DNA of 64,000 nucleotides from Phytoactinopolyspora mesophila (GCF_010122465.1 NZ_WLZY01000001.1:744001-808000), one strand, 5' to 3'; numbered from the stretch's first letter, positions 43,860 through 52,622 are shown. Notes: a model not told the origin generated them from the sequence alone. Numbers and translations are program-made.

Positions 43860-46175
43860 CTAGCGCGCGGATGCTGGGTCAGCGCATTCGGCGGGGTCGT
43901 AGAGCGCGGTGCCGTCGACCAGATTGGCTCTGGCGTCGGGGTCGAGGAGCAACGGCACCACGGTCATCATCGGCTGTGCCATCGTCACGAACACCTGGTC
44001 GTCCGTGACCTGCTCGGTCACCAGTCCGAACAGCTCGGCCGGTGTTTCGATCTGCTGCGCCTGAGCCGCACCGATGACGTACCCACAGGGCGGCGGATCA
44101 AGGACGTCCTCGTCGGCCGGCGGGTCGTTGTCCGCCCCGAACAGGAAGAACGGCTCCGACTGGTCAGCGCCGACGGCCTCCTTGTGCAACGGCGCCGCCG
44201 TCACCGCCTCGGCGACGTCATCGATGCGTTCCCGATGGAACCGCAGGACTCCGTGCACGCTGGCCACCTGGGCATCGACCCGGGAAACCGTCGGGTCCTG
44301 GCCACCGGTCTCGGTCAGCATGCCGAGACCATGGCGCAGGCCGATCACGTTGCGGGCGATCGTCTCGTTCTCGTCACCCGGAGCCCCGGGGTTCGGGCCG
44401 TAGAGTCCCACGGTATACCCGGCATCCTCGGTGTCCGGCCACACATAGTCCTCCACCAGCTGCTGGCTCAGTTCGCGGACCGGCTCGTAGACGTTCAGGT
44501 TGCGCGGCCACAGCAACTCCATGTCCGGGTTCCGCCCGGACGGGCGCTCGTGCGCGTCGACGGTGATGTCCGGCGTGAAGTCGCGCAGCACCCGGGCCAT
44601 GGTCTGCCCTTCAGGTGTGTTCACGTGCAGGTGGTCGCGGTTGGTGTCGATACCGGCGGCGTTCTGCCTGGTGTTCGCCACCCGCCCGTCGGGGTTCGCG
44701 GTGGGAATGAACAGCACCGTTGTCTCAGCCAACTGGTCGACCAGGGCATCGTCGTCGGTGAGGGCCAGCTCACGCAGAAGTTGCAGCGTCATCTCGCGGG
44801 GTGCGGGTTCATTTCCGTGTTGCGAGCCCAGGACCAGGACGCTGCGTCCGGCGGCGATCTCGTCGTCCGCCGGCGGTGCCGGGTAACCCAGCCGCACCAG
44901 ATGCACGGGCCGTCCCTCAACCGACTCGCCAACCTGCGTGAAGCTCATCCGCTCCGACGCTGCGTCCACGGCTTGAAGGAACTCGAGCTCTTCCGCCTCA
45001 GTAGTCCAGAAGCTGCCGCCGCGTTCTTCGAATCCGGTGAGCAACGGGTCGGGATCGGGCAGCGGGAACAGATCGGCCGGCGCGCGCGGCGCGCTCTCCC
45101 CACCCGTGCCAACGGAGTACCAGGCCCAGTCGTTGACCGATCCGGCGGTGAAGTGCGCGACGCCGACCCGTCCCGCGTCGAGCCGGTCGTCGGTCGCGGT
45201 GATCAGCCACTCGTCGGGCTCGTCCATCCCGTTCGGCCAGAATTTGACCCGCAACGTGCCGCCGTCACGCTGCAGAACGACCCGATACCAGGCACCCGAG
45301 TCGACGGTGTGGGAAAGATCCACCTCACTGAGCATCGTGAAGGCTCCGTCCACGTACCGGTTGAGTCGCACGCTGCCGGCCCGGCCGTCCAGGTAGTACG
45401 CGCTCTCCGCCCCGGCTTCACCTGACACGTGAATGGGTAGCTGGAACCGGGTCGCGGTGAAGCCATCCGGCATCTGGACAACGGCGCTCACCTCGACGTC
45501 GCCTTCGATCCAGCCGTCGTCGCCGGGTTCGTCCCAGGTCAAAGCGCGTCGGCCGCCGGCGTCGTCCACCTCGTGCCGCAGCCGCGACGGGTCGTCCAGC
45601 ACGGTCCAGTCGCTGTCCCGCCATTGCTGCGACCAGTCCGCCGGAGCCTCCCCCACCACATCGCCGGAGAAGTCCGTGACGTGGGCGCCCGGCGTGTCGT
45701 CGGACACCACCAGGGCGGCTGGCACGACGTCTTCCGCGCGTGGGCGATGCCGATCCGGGTCGGATCCCGGAGTGAACAGGCGCAGCCGGAGATCGTGGTC
45801 CCCGGCCTCCGCGGACTCGGGAAGGACAACCTCAATGGTGTTCTCGCCGCTGACCGCGGCGTCCCGGCCGCTGCCGTCGGCGAACTCCGTCCATTCTCCG
45901 TCCGACGACGTCTCCCGATAGTCCACGACGTACGGCCAGGCCCGAGTCGAGGTGAACACCACTTCGACCGGCTCACCGGGTACGCCGGCCGCCGGTTGTT
46001 CGGTGGTCGGCTCAAGTATCTCGACGCCGGGCTGGCCGGTCCCGGGGTTTCCCTGGGCCGCGACCGGCGCGGTCGCGGCGCCCAGGGGCAGCGCCGCGAC
46101 CATGGCCGAAGCCAACACGAGTGCGCCGATTCGTTTACGGGGTCGTCGTCTGGTTCCGTTTCCCTGTCCGATCAT
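43860..46175 (-). CDS. Secreted M14 zinc carboxypeptidase with extra N-terminal modules
   Basis: 771 aa from the ATG at 46175, behind a strong AGGAGG. A signal peptide with an Arg/Lys-rich N-region (RRRPRKR) ends near residue 41. Residues 50-160 look like an Ig-type domain. Residues 165-364 are a module shared with the deacylase-like protein at 37749-40445. The M14 domain follows from about 410: zinc motif HGNE at 453-456, TANPDGRVANTRQNAAGIDTN with the substrate-binding Arg, HERPSGR carrying the third zinc ligand region, and ETGGQD with the catalytic Glu. It trims C-terminal residues from peptides outside the cell. Confidence 0.92.
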   Translation of the reverse strand: MIGQGNGTRRRPRKRIGALVLASAMVAALPLGAATAPVAAQGNPGTGQPGVEILEPTTEQPAAGVPGEPVEVVFTSTRAWPYVVDYRETSSDGEWTEFADGSGRDAAVSGENTIEVVLPESAEAGDHDLRLRLFTPGSDPDRHRPRAEDVVPAALVVSDDTPGAHVTDFSGDVVGEAPADWSQQWRDSDWTVLDDPSRLRHEVDDAGGRRALTWDEPGDDGWIEGDVEVSAVVQMPDGFTATRFQLPIHVSGEAGAESAYYLDGRAGSVRLNRYVDGAFTMLSEVDLSHTVDSGAWYRVVLQRDGGTLRVKFWPNGMDEPDEWLITATDDRLDAGRVGVAHFTAGSVNDWAWYSVGTGGESAPRAPADLFPLPDPDPLLTGFEERGGSFWTTEAEELEFLQAVDAASERMSFTQVGESVEGRPVHLVRLGYPAPPADDEIAAGRSVLVLGSQHGNEPAPREMTLQLLRELALTDDDALVDQLAETTVLFIPTANPDGRVANTRQNAAGIDTNRDHLHVNTPEGQTMARVLRDFTPDITVDAHERPSGRNPDMELLWPRNLNVYEPVRELSQQLVEDYVWPDTEDAGYTVGLYGPNPGAPGDENETIARNVIGLRHGLGMLTETGGQDPTVSRVDAQVASVHGVLRFHRERIDDVAEAVTAAPLHKEAVGADQSEPFFLFGADNDPPADEDVLDPPPCGYVIGAAQAQQIETPAELFGLVTEQVTDDQVFVTMAQPMMTVVPLLLDPDARANLVDGTALYDPAECADPASAR

Positions 46176-46386
46176 GCGGTCGAACCTCCTCAGCGCGGCA
46201 CAGCCGCAGCAGGGGCAGAAGCGTGCCTTCACCGAACCAGCGCTTGATCAGACAGGGAACACCTGTTGAGCGGATATTGAGGTTCGGCCGCGCCGATATA
46301 GGTGTAGCCCCGCGCGGCCGCGGGGTCGCCAGGACGAGGCCCGAGGTGGCGATGCCGCTCGGCTCGGCCTGTCGTGGTGCCAGGGC

Positions 46387-46410
46387 GTTACCCGCAGCCG
46401 ATTCGGGTAA
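46387..46410 (+). promoter_or_regulatory. Candidate SigB/SigF-type promoter
   Basis: GTTA, then a 14-nt spacer, then GGGTAA fits the stress-sigma consensus GTTT-N14-16-GGGTAT of actinobacteria. It lies about 98 bp upstream of the small membrane protein gene. The same bases form a 9-bp palindrome (CGTTACCCG/CGGGTAACG). The 332-bp gap 46176-46507 holds no other gene; its left part carries the M14 ribosome site on the minus strand. Confidence 0.5.
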
Positions 46411-46507
46411 CGGAGGAGTAATCCGCCTGTGCGGCCGAACTCGCGGACACAGTGCCGCGTGGCCAGCCGCACGTGCGTGCTGATCACGCGACGGAAACGG
46501 AGGAGAA

Positions 46508-46693
46508 ATGCTGACCATCGCGTTGTTGGTGCTGATACTCGCGTTGCTGCTCGGAGGTATCGGGCTGGCCGTCGAAGCGCTGCGCTGGATGCTGATCATT
46601 GCGGTGATCTTCTTGCTGGCCAGTGCTATCACCGGCTGGCTGGGCCGCACCCGGCAGAAGACCGCGGGCACGCCGGACGAACCGTCGGTCTAG
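46508..46693 (+). CDS. Small hydrophobic membrane protein
   Basis: 61 aa, ATG after GGAGGAGAA. Two hydrophobic helices (5-22 and 27-45) with a short Arg/Lys tail. It matches in style the small hydrophobic proteins common in actinobacteria that are often under stress sigma factors. Function unknown; the upstream SigB-like promoter would make it a stress protein. A perfect 16-bp hairpin follows. Confidence 0.75.
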   Translation: MLTIALLVLILALLLGGIGLAVEALRWMLIIAVIFLLASAITGWLGRTRQKTAGTPDEPSV

Positions 46694-46735
46694 GATCAGG
46701 GCCAGTTTCACCCGGCCGTCGTCAACGTGACGGGC

Positions 46736-46773
46736 GAGTGCGACTAGTGCCACGCAGGGCACTAGTCGCACTC
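46736..46773. terminator. Bidirectional terminator hairpin
   Basis: GAGTGCGACTAGTGCC pairs perfectly with GGCACTAGTCGCACTC over 16 bp, loop ACGCAG. It separates the convergent small membrane protein and HesB-like genes. Confidence 0.75.
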
Positions 46774-46789
46774 GGCGGGGATGTCGTCG

Positions 46790-47101
46790 TCACTCGTCGA
46801 TCAAGGAGTCCTCGGGGCGCGTGATCAATTCGAAGCGGACCTGACCCTGCTCCGTGGCTTCGGCATCCAGCACCTTGTCTTCCACCACCGGCGCGGCCAA
46901 CGGATCGACATAAACCCGGACGCCGCCGACCTCCACGATCTCGTCGTGCGGGTTCGGCCCGCCGGCGATGGTGGCGACCATCTCGACCGAGCCGTTCTCC
47001 GCCGCCGCCGATGAGATTCGCAACCCGCCGTTGTCCGACACCTCGGGCTGAACCGTCAGGCCACGGATCGCAGACACCGCGTCACCAGTCAATGTGAGCA
47101 T
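46790..47101 (-). CDS. HesB/IscA-like protein lacking cluster cysteines
   Basis: 103 aa from the ATG at 47101, with GGTGGAAG upstream. The sequence starts MLTLTGDAVSAIRGLT and continues with GLRISS and VYVDPLAAP, matching the HesB/IscA beta fold. The conserved Cys ligands of true IscA/ErpA scaffolds are absent, so it is unlikely to carry an Fe-S cluster. This cysteine-free group is common in actinobacteria and of unknown role. Confidence 0.8.
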   Translation of the reverse strand: MLTLTGDAVSAIRGLTVQPEVSDNGGLRISSAAAENGSVEMVATIAGGPNPHDEIVEVGGVRVYVDPLAAPVVEDKVLDAEATEQGQVRFELITRPEDSLIDE

Positions 47102-47254
47102 CACACTTCCACCTTCATTCGAAGTCGCCGAACGCGAGTGGCTCACCCGTGGCTTCGCCGGCTTCGGCGCTTCTGCCCGCCACGGACGGCCTACTCATCG
47201 CTTACCCAGGACGCTGCCCCCTACTCCTGCCGCCAGAAGACCAGGGCGATTTCG

Positions 47255-48229
47255 TCAGGCTCGGTGATGTTCGAGCAAGCGCTTGGCCAGGCCGACTCCC
47301 ACATCGCGATGGCGCGTAGGTGTGTAGACGAATGCGCTCGGACCCGCCACCACGTGCAGCAGTGCGAGCCGTTCCTCGATCGGCTCCAGCAGGTGCGCCC
47401 GCAGCCGCACCTCGTCCTCGGTCTCGTTGATCACCTCGACCGACTCGGCGAACCGCTCGACCACCCAGCGGGAGTCCTGCGGCACCGCGATGTCCACGGG
47501 CTCGGTCCGCCTGTTGCGGGCGATGCGCTGGTCGACATCGTCGGGACGGTCGAAAGCCTCCTCGAGCACCTCCGCCGAACGGATTCCGGACAGCAGGAAG
47601 GTGCCGGTGTGGTCGTCGTCGAGTCCAGCGTCGAGCTCCCATCCCCGGCGCGTCTTGGTCAACCGGTAGGGCCGGATGACGTGTTCGCGGACCCCGGGTT
47701 GCCAGGCCCGGGCGTAGGTGATGCGCACGTGGAGATGCTCGCGCAGCGCGGCGCCCAGGCGGGCGGCGAGGTCGGCCAGCCAGGCGCTTCGGCGGGTGCC
47801 GATCCCCTGCAGCGCCGTCGCGACCAGGGCGTCGAGAGCGTCCTCCAGGTCGGTGTTTCCCGGCTCGATGGCCAGCAAGTCCTGTCCGGCTCGATAGATG
47901 CGGGCGAGCTCGCCGACACTGACGTAGTCGGCTCCGACCTCCATCGCCGAATGCGGGATCGCCGAGACGTACTCGGCGTGCTCCGGTGGTGCATCGTCGC
48001 CGTCTGCGTCGTGGAATCTGATCGTGGTCGGCCGGCTGATCCGAGCGTAGTACCGCAGCGGCATGTCCGCCGCGAAGAAGACGCGCAGTTCCTCGCGCAA
48101 CGCCTCCGGGTCGGTGTCGAGAGCCTGGGCCAGTTGGTTCAGCGGCAGCCCGTTGGCATGCATGGCCAGGACGTTCAATGCTCGGGTGACCCGGTCGAAT
48201 CTGCGGACATAGACCGGCGGGCGGGTCAC
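47255..48229 (-). CDS. WYL-domain regulator, PafC-like
   Basis: 324 aa from the GTG at 48229, overlapping the stop of the upstream WYL gene (GTGA). The frame stays open up to 48706, but that part is an antisense-type shadow of the neighbouring gene. An N-terminal winged helix (RFDRVTRALNVLAMHANGLPLNQLA) is followed by a WYL-type sensor domain with VRITYARAW and a WCX extension. PafBC pairs form a heterodimer that activates DNA-damage genes in actinobacteria. This pair is not next to pafA here, so a paralogous pair is possible. Confidence 0.85.
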   Translation of the reverse strand: MTRPPVYVRRFDRVTRALNVLAMHANGLPLNQLAQALDTDPEALREELRVFFAADMPLRYYARISRPTTIRFHDADGDDAPPEHAEYVSAIPHSAMEVGADYVSVGELARIYRAGQDLLAIEPGNTDLEDALDALVATALQGIGTRRSAWLADLAARLGAALREHLHVRITYARAWQPGVREHVIRPYRLTKTRRGWELDAGLDDDHTGTFLLSGIRSAEVLEEAFDRPDDVDQRIARNRRTEPVDIAVPQDSRWVVERFAESVEVINETEDEVRLRAHLLEPIEERLALLHVVAGPSAFVYTPTRHRDVGVGLAKRLLEHHRA

Positions 48230-49170
48230 CACAGCCGCTGCCTTTGAACGAACCGCTCGAGTTCGGTGATGATCTCGGCGCGTACGTCCTCGGGTCCCAG
48301 CACCTGAACGCGCTGCCCGAGCTCGTAGAGCCGGGCCCGGAAAGCCGCGCGGTGCGTCACGGGGACGGTCAGCGTGACGGCGTCGTCGCCGGCCTCGCGC
48401 CGGATCGGAGTACCGAGCATCATCACCACCTGGGGTTCGTGTTCGCTCGCCGTCTTGATGACAACATCTGTCGGCGGATCGACTTCCCAGGTGATGGGGT
48501 TGAGTTCCTCGTAGGTGATCTCTTCGGGGACTGATGCACTGTTCGGCTGGTCGACTACCACGTGTGTCATCCGGTCGGTGACGAATCGCTTGACCGACGT
48601 CGCCCCGTCCTCGCACCCCACCAGGTACCAGCCGGACGCGCCTGGGTGGATGACAAGCGGATGCACCACGCGCGGCTGCTGCTTGTAGACGAAACTGATC
48701 CGGCACCGGTTCTCGGTCGCGTATGCGGCCTTGTCGAGGGCGTCGTGACCTGCACGGTGCGGCTCACTGGTGCGTACGAAGGGGTCGTTTTCATCGACGT
48801 CGAAGTCGAGGAGATCGTCGCCGAGCTTGTCCAGGAAGCCGGTGGCACCAGCCGCGAGGGCAGCACGGACCAGCTGAACCTGGTGCCGTGGTGCGAGTTC
48901 AACCCGCAGCCTGGTGTCGCGCGCGTACAGCCGGTACCGCCCGGCTGAACCACGTTCGGTGGCATTGCGGATGTCCCAGCCGATCTTCTTGAGCTCGCCA
49001 ATGTCGCGATTCAGCTGCCGATGCGGATCTTTGGTGGATCCGTACCCGGCGATGTCGATGAGGTCATCCGTGGTGAGACCTCGCGGTTCGGCCTCCTCCA
49101 AGGTCACCAGGATCCGGATGAGCCGCTCGAGCGGCCCCACCTGGTCTCGTCCACCCGCCACAACCCCCAC
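48226..49170 (-). CDS. WYL-domain regulator, PafB-like
   Basis: 314 aa with GTG start; an in-frame GTG at 49140 is an alternative. The winged helix (LERLIRILVTLEEAEPRGLT) is followed by the WYL domain with ISFVYKQQPRVVHP and GWYLVGCEDGATSVKRF, then the C-terminal WCX domain. It is translationally coupled to the next WYL gene, as PafB and PafC are. The ligand is probably single-stranded DNA or a nucleotide, by analogy with PafBC (inference). Confidence 0.85.
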   Translation of the reverse strand: MGVVAGGRDQVGPLERLIRILVTLEEAEPRGLTTDDLIDIAGYGSTKDPHRQLNRDIGELKKIGWDIRNATERGSAGRYRLYARDTRLRVELAPRHQVQLVRAALAAGATGFLDKLGDDLLDFDVDENDPFVRTSEPHRAGHDALDKAAYATENRCRISFVYKQQPRVVHPLVIHPGASGWYLVGCEDGATSVKRFVTDRMTHVVVDQPNSASVPEEITYEELNPITWEVDPPTDVVIKTASEHEPQVVMMLGTPIRREAGDDAVTLTVPVTHRAAFRARLYELGQRVQVLGPEDVRAEIITELERFVQRQRLW

Positions 49171-49397
49171 CCCTCGGGTGCTCAGACGTCAGCACCGTGG
49201 CCACGATGCTAGTGGCGTTCAGAGCAGAACGGAACCGTCGGCCCACCTGCTCAACCAAGGCCGAAGCGTCATCGTCGCGTGCCTTTAGCAGGCATTGCGG
49301 GCTTTGGCAATCGGGTGAATGGATGATCGACGGACTGTCGATCGGCTCTTAGCTTCACCTTGAATAGGAAGGTTTCTTAACTATTAGGAGGTGGATC

Positions 49398-51320
49398 GTG
49401 TCCCCCCGTCGAAGAATCCACCGGGTGCTGGCCCTGTGTGCCGCACTCCTGCTACCGGCCGCGCTCCTGCCGGCCACAAACAGCTGGGCGTCAGAGCAGC
49501 TCAGCGCCACGTTCACCAAGACGTCGGACTGGGGCTCTGGCTACGTCGCCCAGTACACCATCACCAACTCCGGCAGCACTGCCGTCACCGGATGGACCGT
49601 GGAGTTCGATGTCTCCGGCTCTCAGTCGGTGACCAGCGTCTGGAACGGCGTACACACACGCGACGGCAACCACCATGTGGTGTCCAACGAGGCTTGGAAC
49701 GGCAACCTCGCGCCGGGCTCGTCGGTGACGTTCGGCTTCGAGGGCGCCTATTCGGGCAGTTGGACCGACCCCTCCGGCTGCGTCGTCAATTCCAGACCGT
49801 GCTCTGGAAACGGTGAAGAACCTGTCGATCCACCTGACCCACCGACGAATGTCACCGTCACCGGTGTCACTCCGACAGCTGTGACTTTGTCGTGGGATCC
49901 ATCGGGCGGTGCGGACAACTACCTCGTCTATGTGGACGGGAACCTTCGCAGTTCACCAACCACTCCCCCGGCGACGATCGGCGGACTCACCCCAGAGACC
50001 ACCTATCAGCTCACCGTCGCCGCTGAGAACGACGCCGGACGATCAGACCAGAGCGCACCGGTCACGGCCACGACGCCGCCGGCCAGCGCCGGCCCCGGTG
50101 ACGACCGGATCGTGGGTTACTTCACCCAATGGGGCATCTACGGGCGCAACTTCAAGATCCGTGACGTGCACACAAGTGGTGCGGCAGAGCGCCTCACCCA
50201 CATCAACTACGCCTTCGGCAACGTTTCGTCGAACTCCGAGTGTTTCATCGTCAACCAGACCGGCGTCGGCGACGCGTGGGCTGACTACCAGCGCGGATTC
50301 ACTGCTGGTGAGAGTGTGGACGGCGTCGGGGACACCTGGAACCAGGAGTTGAAGGGCAACTTCAACCAGATCCGCAAGCTCAAGGAGATGCATCCGCACC
50401 TGAAGGTCTACATCTCGCTAGGCGGCTGGACCTGGTCGACCTACTTCTCCGACGCCGCGCTGCCGCAGAACCGGGAGCGCTTCGTCAAGTCCTGCATCGA
50501 TCTGTACCTCCGCGGCGACCTGCCTGTTCAGGGCGGCGAGCCGGCAGGAGGACCCGGCTCGGCGTTCGGTGTCTTCGACGGCATCGACCTCGACTGGGAA
50601 TGGCCCGCCTCCGAGGGCGACGCGGGCAACATCGTCCGTCCGCAAGACCGGGAGAACTTCACGGCGCTGCTGGCCGAATTCCGCTCCCAGCTGGACGATC
50701 TGGAGGCCGAGACCGGGCGCACATATGACCTCACCGCGTTCCTTCCCGCCGACCCGGCCAAGATCGACGCCGGGTTCGAGGTCGACAAGGTCTTCGACTA
50801 CCTCGACTTCGGCACCGTACAGGGCTACGACTTCCACGGCGCCTGGGAATCGACCGCCAATCACCAGTCCAACCTGTACGACACACCGGGCGACCCCTCA
50901 CCGGTCCAGTTCAGCGTCGATACCGCCATCCAGGCCTACCTGGCCGGCGGGGCGCCCGCGGACAAGCTGGTGGTCGGTGTGCCCTACTACGGCCGCGGCT
51001 GGACCGGCGTTTCGGCCGGGGCGACCAACGGGCTGTTCCAGCAGGCCACCGGCCCTGCGCCTGGGACCTGGGAGGCCGGGATCGAGGACTACAAGGTCCT
51101 GGTCAACAGGTCCGGGCCACGGTTCCGTGACGAGTCCACGGGCGCGTACTGGTTATACGACGGCACTCAATGGTGGAGCTATGACGATCCCGTCCTGCTG
51201 ACGCAGAAGACCGGCTACATCAAGGACAACGGTCTCGGTGGCGCGATGATCTGGTCGCTCGACGGGGACGACTCCAATGCCACCTTGACCAGGACGCTGC
51301 ACGCCGGGCTCACCCAGTAG
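49398..51320 (+). CDS. Secreted chitinase, GH18 with CBM2 and fibronectin III
   Basis: 640 aa, GTG start behind AGGAGGTGG. Signal peptide 1-31, then a family 2 carbohydrate-binding module (about 32-135) with the usual exposed Trp residues. A fibronectin III domain (about 147-230) follows, then the GH18 barrel from 235. The active-site string FDGIDLDWEWP (D-x-x-D-x-D-x-E) gives the catalytic Glu. It hydrolyses chitin outside the cell. An imperfect inverted repeat TAGGAA-GG-TTTCTTA at 49364-49378 just upstream may be a regulator site or part of the promoter. The gene ends before a strong hairpin. Confidence 0.95.
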   Translation: MSPRRRIHRVLALCAALLLPAALLPATNSWASEQLSATFTKTSDWGSGYVAQYTITNSGSTAVTGWTVEFDVSGSQSVTSVWNGVHTRDGNHHVVSNEAWNGNLAPGSSVTFGFEGAYSGSWTDPSGCVVNSRPCSGNGEEPVDPPDPPTNVTVTGVTPTAVTLSWDPSGGADNYLVYVDGNLRSSPTTPPATIGGLTPETTYQLTVAAENDAGRSDQSAPVTATTPPASAGPGDDRIVGYFTQWGIYGRNFKIRDVHTSGAAERLTHINYAFGNVSSNSECFIVNQTGVGDAWADYQRGFTAGESVDGVGDTWNQELKGNFNQIRKLKEMHPHLKVYISLGGWTWSTYFSDAALPQNRERFVKSCIDLYLRGDLPVQGGEPAGGPGSAFGVFDGIDLDWEWPASEGDAGNIVRPQDRENFTALLAEFRSQLDDLEAETGRTYDLTAFLPADPAKIDAGFEVDKVFDYLDFGTVQGYDFHGAWESTANHQSNLYDTPGDPSPVQFSVDTAIQAYLAGGAPADKLVVGVPYYGRGWTGVSAGATNGLFQQATGPAPGTWEAGIEDYKVLVNRSGPRFRDESTGAYWLYDGTQWWSYDDPVLLTQKTGYIKDNGLGGAMIWSLDGDDSNATLTRTLHAGLTQ

Positions 51321-51360
51321 CAACCCCGGCCCGGGTCTTGCGCACCTTGCTCGCCTGATC

Positions 51361-51406
51361 GGTTGTTCCCCTGATCGCTCGTCGTGAGGCGATCAGGGGA
51401 ACAACC
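51361..51406. terminator. Strong bidirectional terminator hairpin
   Basis: GGTTGTTCCCCTGATCGC pairs perfectly with GCGATCAGGGGAACAACC, an 18-bp stem with a 10-nt loop. It separates the convergent chitinase and methyltransferase genes. Confidence 0.8.
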
Positions 51407-51461
51407 CTGGTGGTCCACGCCAGCCCCGGGCTTTCAACCCGGCTGGCCAAGGTGCCCCGGA

Positions 51462-52283
51462 TCAGCTTGGGCGGGTACCGACGACGACGCTGGCGTCCAG
51501 TTCGTCGGAGCTGATTACTCGCGCGTCCAGGCCGTTAGCAACGAAGATCTCCGCGGCGGCGGACGCTTGGAGCGCGCTGGTCTCGATCAGCACGCGCCCA
51601 CCTGGCGCTACCCATGGGGTCGCAGCGCCGGCCACCTGACGCAGCACGTCGAGCCCGTCGGCCCCGCCGTCGAAGGCCAGTGGCGGCTCGTACAGGCGTG
51701 CTTCCTGCGCGAGCAGTGCCATCGCGTCGGTGGGGACATACGGCACGTTCGCCACCAGCACATCGATCCGGCCGCGCAGTGCCGGCGGCAGCGCGTCATA
51801 CAGGTCGCCCTCCAGCACCCGGCCCGCGGCACCGATGTTACGTTGCGCGCACCGGACCGCAGCCGGATCGATATCCGCGGCATAGAGTTCGACGGTGCCG
51901 GCCGCTGCGGCCAGCGCCACTCCCACCGCGCCAGTGCCGCAGCACAGGTCGACCACCACCGGCGCCGAGCCGGCTGCCGACGCCCGCGCGCATGCAGCTT
52001 CCCGCGCCGACAGAATCGCTTGTTGAGCGAGGAATTCGGTGCGACGCCGGGGAATGAACACCCCTGGATCGACCGCGATCCGGTTGCCGCAGAATTCGGC
52101 CCAGCCGAGCACGTACTCGAGTGGCACGCCGCTGGCGCGTCGTTCGATCATGGCGTTGCGATCGGCTTCCGAGAGCGCGGCGTCGATCAGCAGGTCAGCT
52201 TCTTCCTCGGCGAAGACAGAACCAGCGGCGCGCAGCGTGGCGGCCACGACGGTTCGAGGGTGGGTGAACAGCGAATCCAGCAT
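51462..52283 (-). CDS. PrmC/HemK-like methyltransferase paralogue
   Basis: 273 aa. The N-terminal helical domain (1-60) and the SAM motif VDLCCGTGAVG (111-121) fit PrmC/HemK, which methylates the GGQ glutamine of release factors. The catalytic NPPY motif reads NVPY here (179-182), as in a distinct actinobacterial paralogue group often annotated as putative protein N5-glutamine methyltransferase. The target may therefore differ. The gene stands alone. Confidence 0.88.
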   Translation of the reverse strand: MLDSLFTHPRTVVAATLRAAGSVFAEEEADLLIDAALSEADRNAMIERRASGVPLEYVLGWAEFCGNRIAVDPGVFIPRRRTEFLAQQAILSAREAACARASAAGSAPVVVDLCCGTGAVGVALAAAAGTVELYAADIDPAAVRCAQRNIGAAGRVLEGDLYDALPPALRGRIDVLVANVPYVPTDAMALLAQEARLYEPPLAFDGGADGLDVLRQVAGAATPWVAPGGRVLIETSALQASAAAEIFVANGLDARVISSDELDASVVVGTRPS

Positions 52284-52351
52284 GGGAACCTCTCGAGATA
52301 CCCAGGATGCGCTCCCCGATCACCTGTCCCGGTGGCTGACCCGGCGGCCTT

Positions 52352-52397
52352 GAGGTGAGAGCACCCTGCCTGACGTGACGTAAATGGGTCTCACCTC
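52352..52397 (-). promoter_or_regulatory. Hairpin enclosing a ribosome-site-like sequence upstream of the methyltransferase
   Basis: GAGGTGAGA (52352-52360) and TCTCACCTC (52389-52397) form a 9-bp stem. On the minus strand this reads AAGGAGGTGAGACCC, a very strong ribosome-site-like sequence with no start codon at normal distance, about 105 bp before the methyltransferase start. It may be a leader structure. The rest of the 339-bp gap 52284-52622 shows no gene; an imperfect ACCCACC/GGTGG inverted repeat near 52576-52600 may end the exporter transcript. Confidence 0.35.
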
Positions 52398-52622
52398 CTT
52401 GGTTTTCGCCCTTAGACGAGCGTATCGGCAACTCTAGCTGATCCACACGGCCGCTCTTCGCGGGCGAACGGACGCGTCGGCGGTTGGCTGGTGGCGGCCG
52501 AACGACACCGCGACTTCACCGGGTCTTCTCCGGCGTCACCACGGCTGCAGGCATGGTGACGCTTGGGAAAACCCACCGAACGTGATCATTTAGGTGGCGG
52601 TTTGGGGTGGGTGGGGTGGTGG

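Noticed and set aside
46176-46232. Cys-rich N-terminal extension of the M14 gene (zinc-ribbon-like)
   Set aside because: The ATG at 46175 follows a perfect AGGAGG and leads into a proper signal peptide; the extension would bury the signal sequence.
46384-46480. Possible c-di-AMP (ydaO-type) riboswitch upstream of the small membrane protein
   Set aside because: Strings such as GGAGTAATCCGCC and GGCCGAACTC recall that class, but the required paired regions and order could not be assembled; the SigB-like promoter explains the palindrome more simply.
48230-48706. Long open frame extending the second WYL gene upstream
   Set aside because: The extension lies entirely within the first WYL gene in another frame, is Arg/Pro-rich without domain features, and the GTGA overlap gives a clear start.
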